Positions 34,976-44,411 of a stretch of 64,000 bases of DNA are shown in pieces; positions within the stretch are counted from its first letter, which is position 1, and each line of letters starts with the position of its first letter. The notes under the pieces were generated by a model. That model had not been told where the DNA came from. It did not search any database and saw nothing but the letters and a program-made list of their open reading frames with translations. The translations under genes and the position numbers were made by a program. The stretch is from Liolophura sinensis (Eukaryota > Mollusca > Polyplacophora > Chitonida > Chitonidae), in assembly GCF_032854445.1 (NCBI RefSeq), contig NC_088307.1, forward strand, positions 26,548,046 to 26,612,045, in the 5' to 3' direction.

Positions 34976-36393
34976 AACACAGGACGTAAAAATTTGCCTA
35001 AAGGTCGATTTGCTACATTTAGCACATTTACATGTACATGTTATATGGTATGCAAAGAATGTATACATGCGCAGAAAGCATGTACGCTTTCTAATTTAGT
35101 TGTTTATATCACGATGCATAAAGGCACATTTAATTCAACGGAAGCAACGCCACATATGCTGGAGATACCGGTTTGAACCCCGGCATGGCTGCTTTAGCAC
35201 TTATTTATGTATTTCATTCGTATTTTACGAAGAACATTTCACTTTCCTGCGTATGACCAGAGAGGCCCATTCTTCTAGCAAATGCTTTAAAAAAAGCAAC
35301 CCTTTAGCACTAGTATTACATGTAGATAAAACAATGGCTAAAATTGTCATCACAATTACATGAAAATAATTTAACGGGGACCGTTAGCCCACAAGAATAA
35401 TCCTAGTTTATGCATAAATGCAAAAGATCACTTTTCTTCCAAAAATAGGTTGTGCCTATATACGTGTGTCAAAAGTGGCTGGGAGGAGTAACTTGCCAAG
35501 TTTACCTCGGTTTCCCTGGTTTTCTTGTCTCTTATAATACAAGGGCTGAAGTTAAGTCAAAAGGACCCTTTGCATCTAGATAGGAAATCGTCCCACTTCG
35601 GTGCAGCAGTGGGATATAAAAAAAAAATTCATGCAGAAAAACAAATAAGACTTACTTGAACATGAAGTACAATTATTACTGACGTATTGGAGTGAAGCGA
35701 ATTACACTTTATGTGTTATCAAAGGACTAAAGTAGGGTCAAAAGCAAATTTTGCTATTTTAATGCGTTTTCCTTTCAATAATGAATTCCCTTCATTATAA
35801 AAATATGATTACGTGAACCAAAATCATCTCTACATAGTGGGTGTCTAGTTAGGGAATAGTAAGCTATAAAGAAATATCATGTTGGTTCACTCAATCAATT
35901 TTTTATACATCGAAAAAAAAAGTTGGGAATTTCAGAGGAATTCTACATTCATCATAAAATTCCATGGCTTTTAAGGTAATGTCCGCGTTGGTCCAGTAGT
36001 AACATGTTTACCTTGAAACTGTTGTGTCGAATAAAATAACAATTTCGATTCCTTTAATTGCGTAAATAGTTTTAGTACTTAACAAAGAGAGGTAATTGAG
36101 GGGGGATTAATTTGAACCACACAAGAAATTTTTTATATTTATTTATACATGTATATTGTCATACTAACAGCATATCGAACAATTACGCTGGGAAAGAGGC
36201 ACATGTTAGATAGCAATTTCAACCGCACACCGGGGAACCCCATGCGTCATTTCGGAGACGATCTGTCACTGTGAGCAGATTGGCAATCGATCTGAGCAAC
36301 AGGGGATTTTCTCATCTACTTCCAAGAGCTTATTTAAAATACGATCTTAAAGTTTATTTCTTCTGCTTTAGAAGTTTTGTCCACCTCATCTAA
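34976..36393. other. Intergenic
   Basis: No gene recognised. 35155-35190 has a tRNA-SINE-like GGTTTGAACCCCGGCATGG fragment. Confidence 0.45.
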
Positions 36394-36406
36394 GTGTTAT
36401 CTTAGA

Positions 36407-36698
36407 GTGAGTGAGTGAGTGCTTGGGGTTTAACGTCGTACTCAACAATTTTTCAATCATTTGACGGCGAAGGAATCTTTAGGGTGCATGTACGTGTAAT
36501 GTGCCTCCTTGTTGCAGGACGGATTTCCACCGCTCTTTTATTTAGTGCTGCTTCACTGAGACGACTTACCGAAGGAACGTAAGCCGCCCTGCCCGAGCCA
36601 TTATACTGATACGGGTCAACCAGTCGTTGCACTATCCCTTTCATGCTGATCTACCGGTCCCCGAAGCGGACGCTCTACCAACTGTGCTATCCGGGCCG
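36407..36698 (-). repeat. Full-length SINE-B with tRNA head, 13-bp target duplication
   Basis: GTGTTATCTTAGA at 36394-36406 and 36699-36711. In element orientation it begins with a tRNA-like head (CCGGCCCGGATAGCACAGTT, then GGTAGAGCGTCCGCTTCGG). It passes through a GC-rich body and ends with AACGTCGTCAAATGATTGAA-like core and a tail of GTTAAACCCCAAGCACTCAC repeats. It defines the ends used to interpret the two miniature copies at 44.37 and 58.2 kb. Confidence 0.9.
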
Positions 36699-36762
36699 GT
36701 GTTATCTTAGAACAAATGTGTCCAAATTTCAACTTCCTGTACCAAAAACTAAGCTTTGTGAA

Positions 36763-36900
36763 GAATTTGTTTTATTTGATTGGTGTTTTACGCCGTACTC
36801 AAAAATATTTCACTTATACGACGGTAGCCAGTATTATGATGTGAGGAAACCGGGCAGACCCCGGGGAAACCCACGACCATCCGCAGGTTGCTGGAAGACC
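36763..36900 (-). repeat. SINE-A copy, truncated, 11-bp target duplication
   Basis: AGCTTTGTGAA at 36752-36762 and 36901-36911. Retains tail and core up to CATCCGCAGGTTGCTGGAAG. Confidence 0.85.
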
Positions 36901-36986
36901 AGCTTTGTGAAAAAGCTTTATATTTTGATTATGGTTTTGTGGGATTGGCCACTGATCGTCGTCATGCACAGGTGCAAATTTCCAAC

Positions 36987-37341
36987 ATGACGGTGGGCAG
37001 TATTATGGTGGGAGGAAAACGGGCAGAACCCGGAGGAAGCACAGGGCCAACCACAGGAGCGACATGACGCTGAGCAGCATTATGGTAGGAAGAAAACGGG
37101 TAGAACTCGGAGGAAACACACGACCATCCACAGTAGCGACATGACGGTGGGCAGCATTATGGTAGGAGGAAAACGGGCAGAACCCGAAAGAAACACACGA
37201 CCATCCACAGTAGTGACATGACGGCGGCCAGCATTATGGTAGGAGGAAAACGGGTAGAACCCGAAAGAAACACATGACCATCCACAGTAGTGACATGACG
37301 GCGGGCAGCATTATGGTAGGAGGAAAACGGGCAGAACCCGA
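36987..37341 (+). repeat. 77-bp minisatellite made from the SINE-A core
   Basis: Units begin ATGACGG at 36987, 37064, 37141, 37218 and 37295, an exact 77-bp step. Each contains GCAGCATTATGGTAGGAGGA, AACGGGCAGAACCCG and CACGACCATCCACAGTAG, that is, the reversed SINE-A core with the region beyond it cut off. Confidence 0.9.
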
Positions 37342-37370
37342 AAATGTATGTATGGATGTATGTATTTATG

Positions 37371-37506
37371 CTTGGCTCATGCTGGCTTCCAGCAACCTGC
37401 CGATGGTCGTGGGTTTCCCCCTGGCTGTGCCCATAATGCTGGCCGCAGTCGTATAAGTGAAATATTCTTGAGTTCCGCGTAAAACACCAATCAAATAAAT
37501 AAATAA
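37371..37506 (+). repeat. SINE-A copy, + orientation
   Basis: GCTCATGCTGGCTTCCAGCA, GATGGTCGTGGGTTTCCCCC, AATATTCTTGAGTTCCGCGT and the AAATAAAT tail. It lies next to the reversed 77-bp array, so the two halves could pair. Confidence 0.85.
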
Positions 37507-37514
37507 TTAAAATT

Positions 37515-37820
37515 TATGCTTGGGATTTTACGAAGTATCTATTAATTTTCAGTCAAATGACGACGAGGAGCCAGTAGATGTGTGCATATATGCTCTGTCT
37601 TCTTGTGGTAGGGTAAGCCCATGCCAACAAAGTCTTGCTACCATTGAAGTAGCAACACCAGACATGACACCTCACCCAGTCACATTGTACTGACACACCA
37701 GTCTAGTTACCTTGCTCTATCCTCCCAATCCTGAGTGCCAAGCGAGGAAGCCGCAAGTAGCATTTTTAACGTCTTTGCCCCGACCCAGACTTGATCCGGG
37801 GTCTCCTGACTTCGTGTAGA
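37515..37820 (-). repeat. SINE-B copy
   Basis: GCTTGGGATTTTACGAAGTA, AAATGACGACGAGGAGCCAG, ACATGACACCTCACCCAGTC, GAGTGCCAAGCGAGGAAGCC and a head-side CTTGATCCGGGGTCTCCTGA. Confidence 0.85.
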
Positions 37821-37874
37821 TGTGAGTAGCCTTCGGTCTGTTACTAAAGAAAAGATTCGAATGTTTCTGTCCTG

Positions 37875-37995
37875 GTGAGAGTAAAATAACGGATTAAATC
37901 TGTTTTCTTATCCATTTATCTCAGTTGGGGTTTTGTTCTAACTGTATGTAACATGTAAGTGCTTAAATAGTAGGACCAACTTTATATGATGCTAT
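37875..37995 (+). repeat. R3 fragment
   Basis: GTGAGAGTAAAATAACGGAT, CTCAGTTGGGGTTTTGTTCT and AAGTGCTTAAATAGTAGGAC. From 37996 to 38870 no gene is recognised. Confidence 0.6.
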
Positions 37996-38870
37996 TCAAA
38001 TGATGTGTTATATGTATCACACACTATTTTAGTAAAGTTTGTGATTGAAAGGTTCAAAGAATATTCTTTTGAATAGAAAATAATTATTTTTGCCACCAAA
38101 ATAACTATTTCTTACAAGGTCATAATTTTTTTACTAAATTGTTTTCTCCGCGGTAGAAACATTTCTGTCTGTGAAAACATAGTTATCCATGTGAAAAAAA
38201 TTCTTTGTAAATAATTTATTTTCTGTGATACACAATGTGTTTCTCTAAATAATTGTTTGATTAATTTTGATGACACAGGCTTATATGTCTATTAACTTTA
38301 ACGTAACAGGCGGTGTGAACGCGGTTTAACCTGTACATCGCGTGACTTGAAATTCAACAAGGGCGTTTGCTGATACCATGTGATGTTAAGTTGCACGTGG
38401 CGCTCAAGACCATGTGACTGGCTGACACATATATATCTGGTCGTGGTGTTAGCATATCTGGCCTGTAAACACTATTCGCGGGTAACCTGCGTGTGTAATG
38501 ACAAAGGTATGTATATATAATACTGGTGCATGGCTCTACCGGTAACAGGACTATGACGTTTTCTGTAAACGCCTGTACATCTGTTATGAAGCTATTCTTT
38601 TCTTTAGTTCTTCGTTGGTTCTCACAATGGTCTGAAATGCTAAACAACACAGGGTTTCCGATCAGTCAAGGAATAGAATCTTTTATTATTATTTACAATT
38701 TATGTTCGTAGAAACATAAAAGTTATCTCCCAACAACATGTGTACATGCTACGACATAAGTAATATAACATATGCAATATAATACATCAACAGATGGGCT
38801 CGAAATTAGCGTCCATCTGACTGGTATATAAGTGTTACGTCGGTATAAGGTACGGGTATAACATAAAACA

Positions 38871-39036
38871 GCTCAAGCTGGCTTCCACCCCAGCCGTACC
38901 TGGGAAGGTCTGCTTGCAACATGCTGATGGTCGTAGGTTTCTCACGAGTTATGCCCGGTTTCCTCCCACCATAATGCTGGCTGCCGTCGTATAAGTGAAA
39001 TATTCTTAAGTAGGTATACGGGAATGGAATAAATAA
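38871..39036 (+). repeat. SINE-A copy, + orientation
   Basis: GCTCAAGCTGGCTTCCACCC, CTGATGGTCGTAGGTTTCTC, CGGTTTCCTCCCACCATAAT and TATAAGTGAAATATTCTTAA, with a short tail. Confidence 0.85.
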
Positions 39037-39059
39037 ATTTAATATAAACGATTTTAGAT

Positions 39060-39305
39060 AGTAAAGCTGGAGCAGTGACGACAGTGTGATAGTTGCAACG
39101 GTCACACATATGTGATTTTCGGACCCTTGTTAATGTAGACCTGCCTCAGTCAGGGTTTTATTCTAACTGTTCATGTAAATGCTTAAGTCGTAACTTAAGC
39201 ACCATGTTTTCAGCAGAACAAGGTACAAGAATATATTGATGTTAACTGGAGTGTATTAGACGTTATTGATATGGAATTACTCAAGGTTTTGTGATGTCAT
39301 CACAT
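39060..39305 (+). repeat. R3 copy
   Basis: GTAAAGCTGGAGCAGTGACG, CTCAGTCAGGGTTTTATTCT, AACTGTTCATGTAAATGCTT and TATTAGACGTTATTGATATG. Confidence 0.75.
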
Positions 39306-39535
39306 TTAATATTTAAACACATTAAAACAAAGTAAAGGCCCTCGCTGAGCGAGTGATACGATGAGCTGTCGTTAGAACCCATATGCTCGCTACTACATAC
39401 ATCCCGCTAGCTAGGTGCATGTAGATGTACTTACATGTACGTGCATAGTGCGATGTGGATAACAGATTTATTCCTCCTTTTAATGTACATGTATGTAGAC
39501 ACTTATGTGCAGAGTACTGCGTTGATGGTAGATTA

Positions 39536-39705
39536 ATTCGCTTATTTAGTTAATTTGTGTTTGACGCCGAATTCAAGGGCTTTCACTTAGAAGTGCGACC
39601 AGGTTTATGGAGCTATCTGCAGCCGTTCTCAAGATACCTGACAAACCTATTGACTTAAGGCGGATGTCAAGTCAGCGAAAGCTGGATTCGAACCTGTGAC
39701 CGAAT
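39536..39705 (-). repeat. SINE-C: different tRNA head, SINE-A-like tail
   Basis: The tail side TTTGTGTTTGACGCCGAATT resembles SINE-A, but the head side has GCTGGATTCGAACCTGTGAC, a good reversed B box (GGTTCGAATCC), and an unrelated middle. A fragment with a similar reversed B box (GGATTCGAACCCACGAA) lies at 41935-42065. Confidence 0.6.
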
Positions 39706-39825
39706 TAGACATCAGTGCTATCTATAAGCGAAATCTCTTTCTTTTTGCCTCCTGGCAGAAACATGCTCTCGCTATGCACCGTTTGGCTGCGATATTGCGA
39801 AAGTGGCGTCAAGCGAAAACCGTTC

Positions 39826-39968
39826 ATTTATTTATTCCTTTCTTTTATTTATTTGATAGGTGTTTTGCACCGTAATCACGAATATTTCATTTATATAACG
39901 GCGGCCGTATGGTGGGAGAACACCGGGCAGAGCCCGAGGGAAACGCACGACCATCCGAAGGTTGCTGC
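39826..39968 (-). repeat. SINE-A copy
   Basis: TTATTTGATAGGTGTTTTGC, ACGGCGGCCGTATGGTGGGA and CGACCATCCGAAGGTTGCTG. Confidence 0.85.
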
Positions 39969-40230
39969 TTTTTTTTCTTTTAAATCAGTGAGTTAGACGT
40001 TGTATGCTAACCACACAATGTTTAATTCATTGCGTTATAGTTTTTCATTTAAATCTGCGCATGGGTATTGGTACTTGACTCATTTTATGTACAACACAGA
40101 GTTGATTATGCCTATATCAGGAAGTTTGATCGTTATTAACGAGTTGGGAGAAAGGGTCAAATTTCCTTGACATTATACCCCTACTTGCACTGTTGTACGC
40201 AAGAAGTAGGCTACAATGCACTTCAATACA

Positions 40231-40413
40231 ATCTAGGTCTGCCAGTAACCTGCGAATGGTTGTGGGTTTTCCCGGGGATCTGTCCTTTTTTCTCCCACTA
40301 AGCTGCTGGCCACGACTGTGTATGTGAAATATTCTTAAATACGCCGTGAATATTATTCAGTGGTAGAAGGGAACCGGGTGTAGCCCGGGGGAAACCCAAG
40401 ACCATCCGCAGTT
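40231..40413. repeat. Two SINE-A fragments in inverted orientation
   Basis: 40231-40352 is + orientation (AGGTCTGCCAGTAACCTGCG ... AATATTCTTAAATACGCCG). 40353-40413 is - orientation (ACCGGGTGTAGCCCGGGGGA, AGACCATCCGCAG). The join lies within TGAATATTATTCAG. Confidence 0.75.
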
Positions 40414-40591
40414 CTACCCGAGAGTAGTGTATGTGCACTGGTTTTTGTCGATGACACCAAATTTCGTTGTGTTTCACAGTCTCCATAACAAAGACAAACA
40501 ATTAACCAACCAATACATATATATCCGTTTTTCGTAGGCATCTCAGCATGAATTTGTAGGGATTATTCTCAGTATATAAAAATGAATGAAT

Positions 40592-40831
40592 GCATGCTTG
40601 GGGTTTAACGTCGGACTTGCCAATATTTCAGTCATTAGATGTGTGTAAATATAATGTCTCTTCCTGTGGCAGGGCAAGTTCATGCCGCCAATGTGATGCT
40701 GCCACTGAGGTATCATGCCAAAGACACCAGACATGACACCCCATTCAATCACATTATACTCACACCGGACCAATCAGTCCTCTTTTCCTGCACTAACCTC
40801 TAATCATTAGACCAATGAGGCGGTCTCTCAG
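40592..40831 (-). repeat. SINE-B copy
   Basis: GCTTGGGGTTTAACGTCGGA, GCAGGGCAAGTTCATGCCGC, ACACCAGACATGACACCCCA, ending near CATTAGACCAATGAGGCGG. An ATGAATGAATGC tail repeat precedes it. Confidence 0.85.
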
Positions 40832-40934
40832 AATATAGTGCACCCATGTAAATGTGGGGCGATTAATTGTCATGTCCCCCTAGATTCATGCAAACTGAGA
40901 TAAAACAAACCCAGTAACCCTGATATAGAATGAC

Positions 40935-41190
40935 CTCACCAGTGCGTAAACTAATAAATTATGGACTGGTGACGTCAAATACATTTCCAACACATTCACT
41001 GCATTTTTGTAGCCTCGTTCTGCTTAAACCAATTTTTTAAACTGATTTTTAGACATTTACAATAACTGTTAGAATTAAGCCTGAACCGAAGTGAATTGAC
41101 AAGGGTCCGGATTTTACCGGTTATGTGTGACCGAACATTTGGCGACTATCACACTGTCGTGGTTGCTCTAGTTTTCACCTCCATGCTATA
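40935..41190 (-). repeat. R3 copy, reversed
   Basis: Reverse complement of the family: GACCGAACATTTGGCGACTA, ACCGGTTATGTGTGACC and AATAACTGTTAGAATTAAGC. Confidence 0.7.
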
Positions 41191-41204
41191 GTCTCTTACA
41201 TAGA

Positions 41205-41353
41205 TTTGATTTGCTTGGTGTTTTTACGCCGTACTCAAGAATATTTCACTTAAATCGTACGGCCGGAGAGGAGGCCAGCATGAGCTGGTCTTGGACTCAT
41301 AGCAACCGCATTGGTGAGAGGCTTCTGGGTCACTACGCAGCGCTAGCGGGCTG
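41205..41353 (-). repeat. SINE-A copy with the core deleted
   Basis: The tail TTTTTACGCCGTACTCAAGA joins directly to the head-proximal CGTACGGCCGGAGAGGAGGC and GAGCTGGTCTTGGACTCATA. The head side GCAGCGCTAGCGGGCTGTTA is present. Confidence 0.85.
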
Positions 41354-42680
41354 TTACAAAGAGTTTCTGGACCGGTACACATAGTCGTGATGAAGTTCAC
41401 CTTTCTCGTTCAAATGATCAGACGACCGTGTCTCTGAATATTCTACTCTCTATGGTAATAATGCGCAGATCCACAATGCTCGATCACGTTTGTTCACTAC
41501 ACATACGTTCCAGGTTATCTATTTAGAGAATACCTCGCGTATAGGCTTCTGCAGTACAGTGGAAGAGTTGAATAATTTCAGAGCTTTTTACCAGTGCCAC
41601 TTGGCTGTTCAAAACGATGATGTAACCGAAATCAGGTTAGTTAATTTGTTTCTGTGGACTCTCTGGACGGCTCATCTTATCTGGGCCCGTATTTGTACTA
41701 AGACCAAAACGGTTTCCTGTCTCGCAGACTTTAAGGCAGAGGCGATACTTTCAATTTTGACATCGTAAATTATCCTTGCTTGAATAGCAACTATACCAAA
41801 GGGTCATGCGAATTAGACTCTGTGTGTTATATGACGATTTCCTATACAAAAAGGTTTGCTGTGACGTTGTGCTATTGTCTGAGCAGTTGATTATTTTTCA
41901 AAAATCCACACTTGGGAGTTAGTGGTTTGGGTGGTGAAGGGTGATGATTTATACTATGTCAGTGCGCTTTCGTTTGGTGTAAAGCAGAGTTGGATTCGAA
42001 CCCACGAACACAAGTCTCTAAAACATTCTAAAACGATAGCCCACTAAACTATCCGGGAAGATCGTTCAGATTTTTCCTTTTAGACTACTTTAAACGTTTG
42101 TTGTGACGTCAATCCTCTGTCTAACCGACCACAATTGAAACTCACACAGAACCAGAGTGACAAAAAAAAAAACAAAAAAAAAAAAACAATTACGAAACCG
42201 TGGCTGTCACTTTATGAAACAAATTTACAACATATTTCCTCATTACTTACGGCAGTACGCCAACTTTTGTTGTTTCAGTGAATTGCTTTGCTATCAGGGT
42301 TGTCTACCAATTTTGGAGCGTGTATGGATACAAGGTAAGAGTATAAGTCGTAACGTCAAGTTATTAAAGTTCTTTGCAGAATTATGACCAATAAAAACAT
42401 CAGCTGACGATGTGCTGTACTTTACTGTGTGCCGGATGTCATTCATATTATTAAGCAATGCACCGAGGACGGGATTTGTTCTATTACATAATCTTACACA
42501 TCCAGCGTATGCTCATGCTGTAACCTATATAGAGTGCAACTGAATGGACTTCCACTGGCTAAACGCTGTGTTACGACCCAAAATGTCTGTATTATAAAGA
42601 GATGACTTGTTCGAAATACACGACAGATTACCCGCACAAAAAAGTAACCAAAACCAGCAGATTTTATTTTACAACAATTC
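41354..42680. other. Intergenic, no gene recognised
   Basis: A 92-codon open frame at 41490-41768 has no recognisable motif. 41935-42065 is a SINE-C-like fragment with reversed A and B boxes. 42160-42186 is A-rich. Confidence 0.45.
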
Positions 42681-42792
42681 ATTAGGTTTAACAAGAACAG
42701 ATAACAAGACTTATACAAATACAAAAGTACTTAAGTTTAACAAGAAAGGATAGCGTATCTATTATACAAATACTAAAGTACTTACATGCACA
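42680..42792 (+). repeat. Two-unit direct repeat beside R4
   Basis: TTAACAAGAA and TATACAAATAC-AAAGTACTTA occur twice, about 52 bp apart. Confidence 0.6.
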
Positions 42793-42800
42793 ACGGTGTC

Positions 42801-43025
42801 AATATAAGCGTCAAGTCCGACATTTGTATACCATTCGTAGTCCGTAAAGGGCGTTCCAAGTCGATAATCGCAAGATCCATTTCCAAAACAACGTTTAACA
42901 CTAACTCCCGAAGAGAAAGGTATGTAAGAAATTATACAAATAAGAAATAAAGCCGGTAACACACAAGAGAGAAGCGGTCATCAGTTTTCAATGATGCCGG
43001 GCTGACAATGAATATTCCAGGCATG
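42801..43025 (-). repeat. R4 dispersed repeat, young copy
   Basis: Reverse complement of 30582-30807 with roughly nine differences over 225 bp. The two form an inverted pair 12 kb apart. 43026-44105 shows no gene. Confidence 0.8.
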
Positions 43026-44113
43026 AATTCCATATCAAAGTTCAAATTCGTAGTCCGTGAATGAGTTCCATGTCAAATAACAATTAAACAAGTATCTCAA
43101 GTCCAAACGGACGCATATATTCTACAATGCTGAAAACCATAAAGGCATAAATGCACAAATAAGAGGAAAAATCCACAGTATAACTGAGTGTATGACGAAA
43201 TATACACAAAATTCCACAGACAGGGTCCGTGTACTAATAAGCACTGTGTACGCAAGACCACAAATTAAATATACAAGTTCAGACTGAACAAGTGCTCGGT
43301 GGAGATATGATATAACAAAGCCAGAGGCTATAAAGACACCAAAATTCAGCAAAAAAGGCCTACTAAACTAACACACAGCGAAAGCGTCCAAAACTCTCAA
43401 TAATTCTCCCATTTCTCCTCCATTGACCTGCTTTCATAGGTCTTATATAGACTGGTGGAATTGTCTAGAATAAGAAAATTGTTGAACACTTGTTGTAAAC
43501 AAACAGGCCCCGAACTGAGCGTATTCTGAAACATTCTAAGGCAGAGGCAGACAGCAGGCCCTGAACTCAGCATATGTAAACAGTGGCAAGCTAAATTTAT
43601 AAGCTGACGGCAGTTGTGCACACAACAGCTGTAATGCTGTTGCACGAAAACTTCATGTAACACTGTCACGAAAGATCAACCATGCTACGTATTATGTTTA
43701 ACTATGCTAATATATTCGCCACAGCCGGCAAGAAAATGCATTTGTTGACACTAATTGTGATATAATATTTTTTTTAAATATTTGTTTGAAGAAACAACGG
43801 CACGGTTCTTGAAAAAGAGTCGATAGTTGTTACAGTTTTACAAACATATGTAATTCTTTTTCCTCGTCGTTTCTCCATTACGTAAACATGTAACGTGTTT
43901 ACATAGTCAGTGTAACATGTTTACTGTATAAACACGTCACGTGTTTATAAAAGCAAGCACTATTACCAATTTAACGGATTTTTACACCAAATATCAACAC
44001 AGTGGCATGCTTACTGGACTCACTGTGTTAAATGAAAATATCCACCACATTACTATTTAAACATATCTCATGTTTAACGTGTTAATAATTTTGTAGTATT
44101 TATGAATTTAGTT

Positions 44114-44215
44114 TTTTGGAATTTTACGGCGCATTAAGAAAGTTTCACTTATACGACGGTAGCCATCATCGTGATGTGAGGAAATGGGGCAAAGCCCGGG
44201 GGAATTTCAAGATCA
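44114..44215 (-). repeat. SINE-A fragment upstream of the SLC46 gene
   Basis: AATTTTACGGCGCATTAAGA, TTTCACTTATACGACGGTAG and GAAATGGGGCAAAGCCCGGG. It ends about 200 bp before the coding start. Confidence 0.75.
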
Positions 44216-44371
44216 GATTTTGTAGTATTTTCGTGTTCATTTTAATGCATATGTACTTTTCAGAAAGGTGAACGGCTCTCTTGTCTGCAGTGATCTGGCA
44301 ATAACTTGACAGGCACCATTGACCCTCACGTCGTCATAAACAAAGGGACCTTCACTCAAGCTGTAAAGAGA

Positions 44372-44393
44372 GTGAGTGCTTGGGGTTTAACGC
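44372..44393 (-). repeat. 22-bp SINE-B tail insertion with 15-bp target duplication
   Basis: CAAGCTGTAAAGAGA occurs at 44357-44371 and again at 44394-44408. Between them is only GTGAGTGCTTGGGGTTTAAC plus GC, the last bases of a reversed SINE-B including its ACTC repeat. This is an extreme 5' truncation on reverse transcription. The insertion sits 18 bp before the SLC46 ATG and supplies an in-frame TAA (44388-44390) upstream of it. Confidence 0.85.
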
Positions 44394-44411
44394 CAAGCTG
44401 TAAAGAGAAGG

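Noticed and set aside
34565-35025. Minus-strand frames with YIALFTQRF-like repeats
   Set aside because: Artefact of the about 47-bp minisatellite; no gene context.
41490-41768. 92-codon + frame
   Set aside because: No motif, no splice context and no codon pattern distinguishing it from chance.
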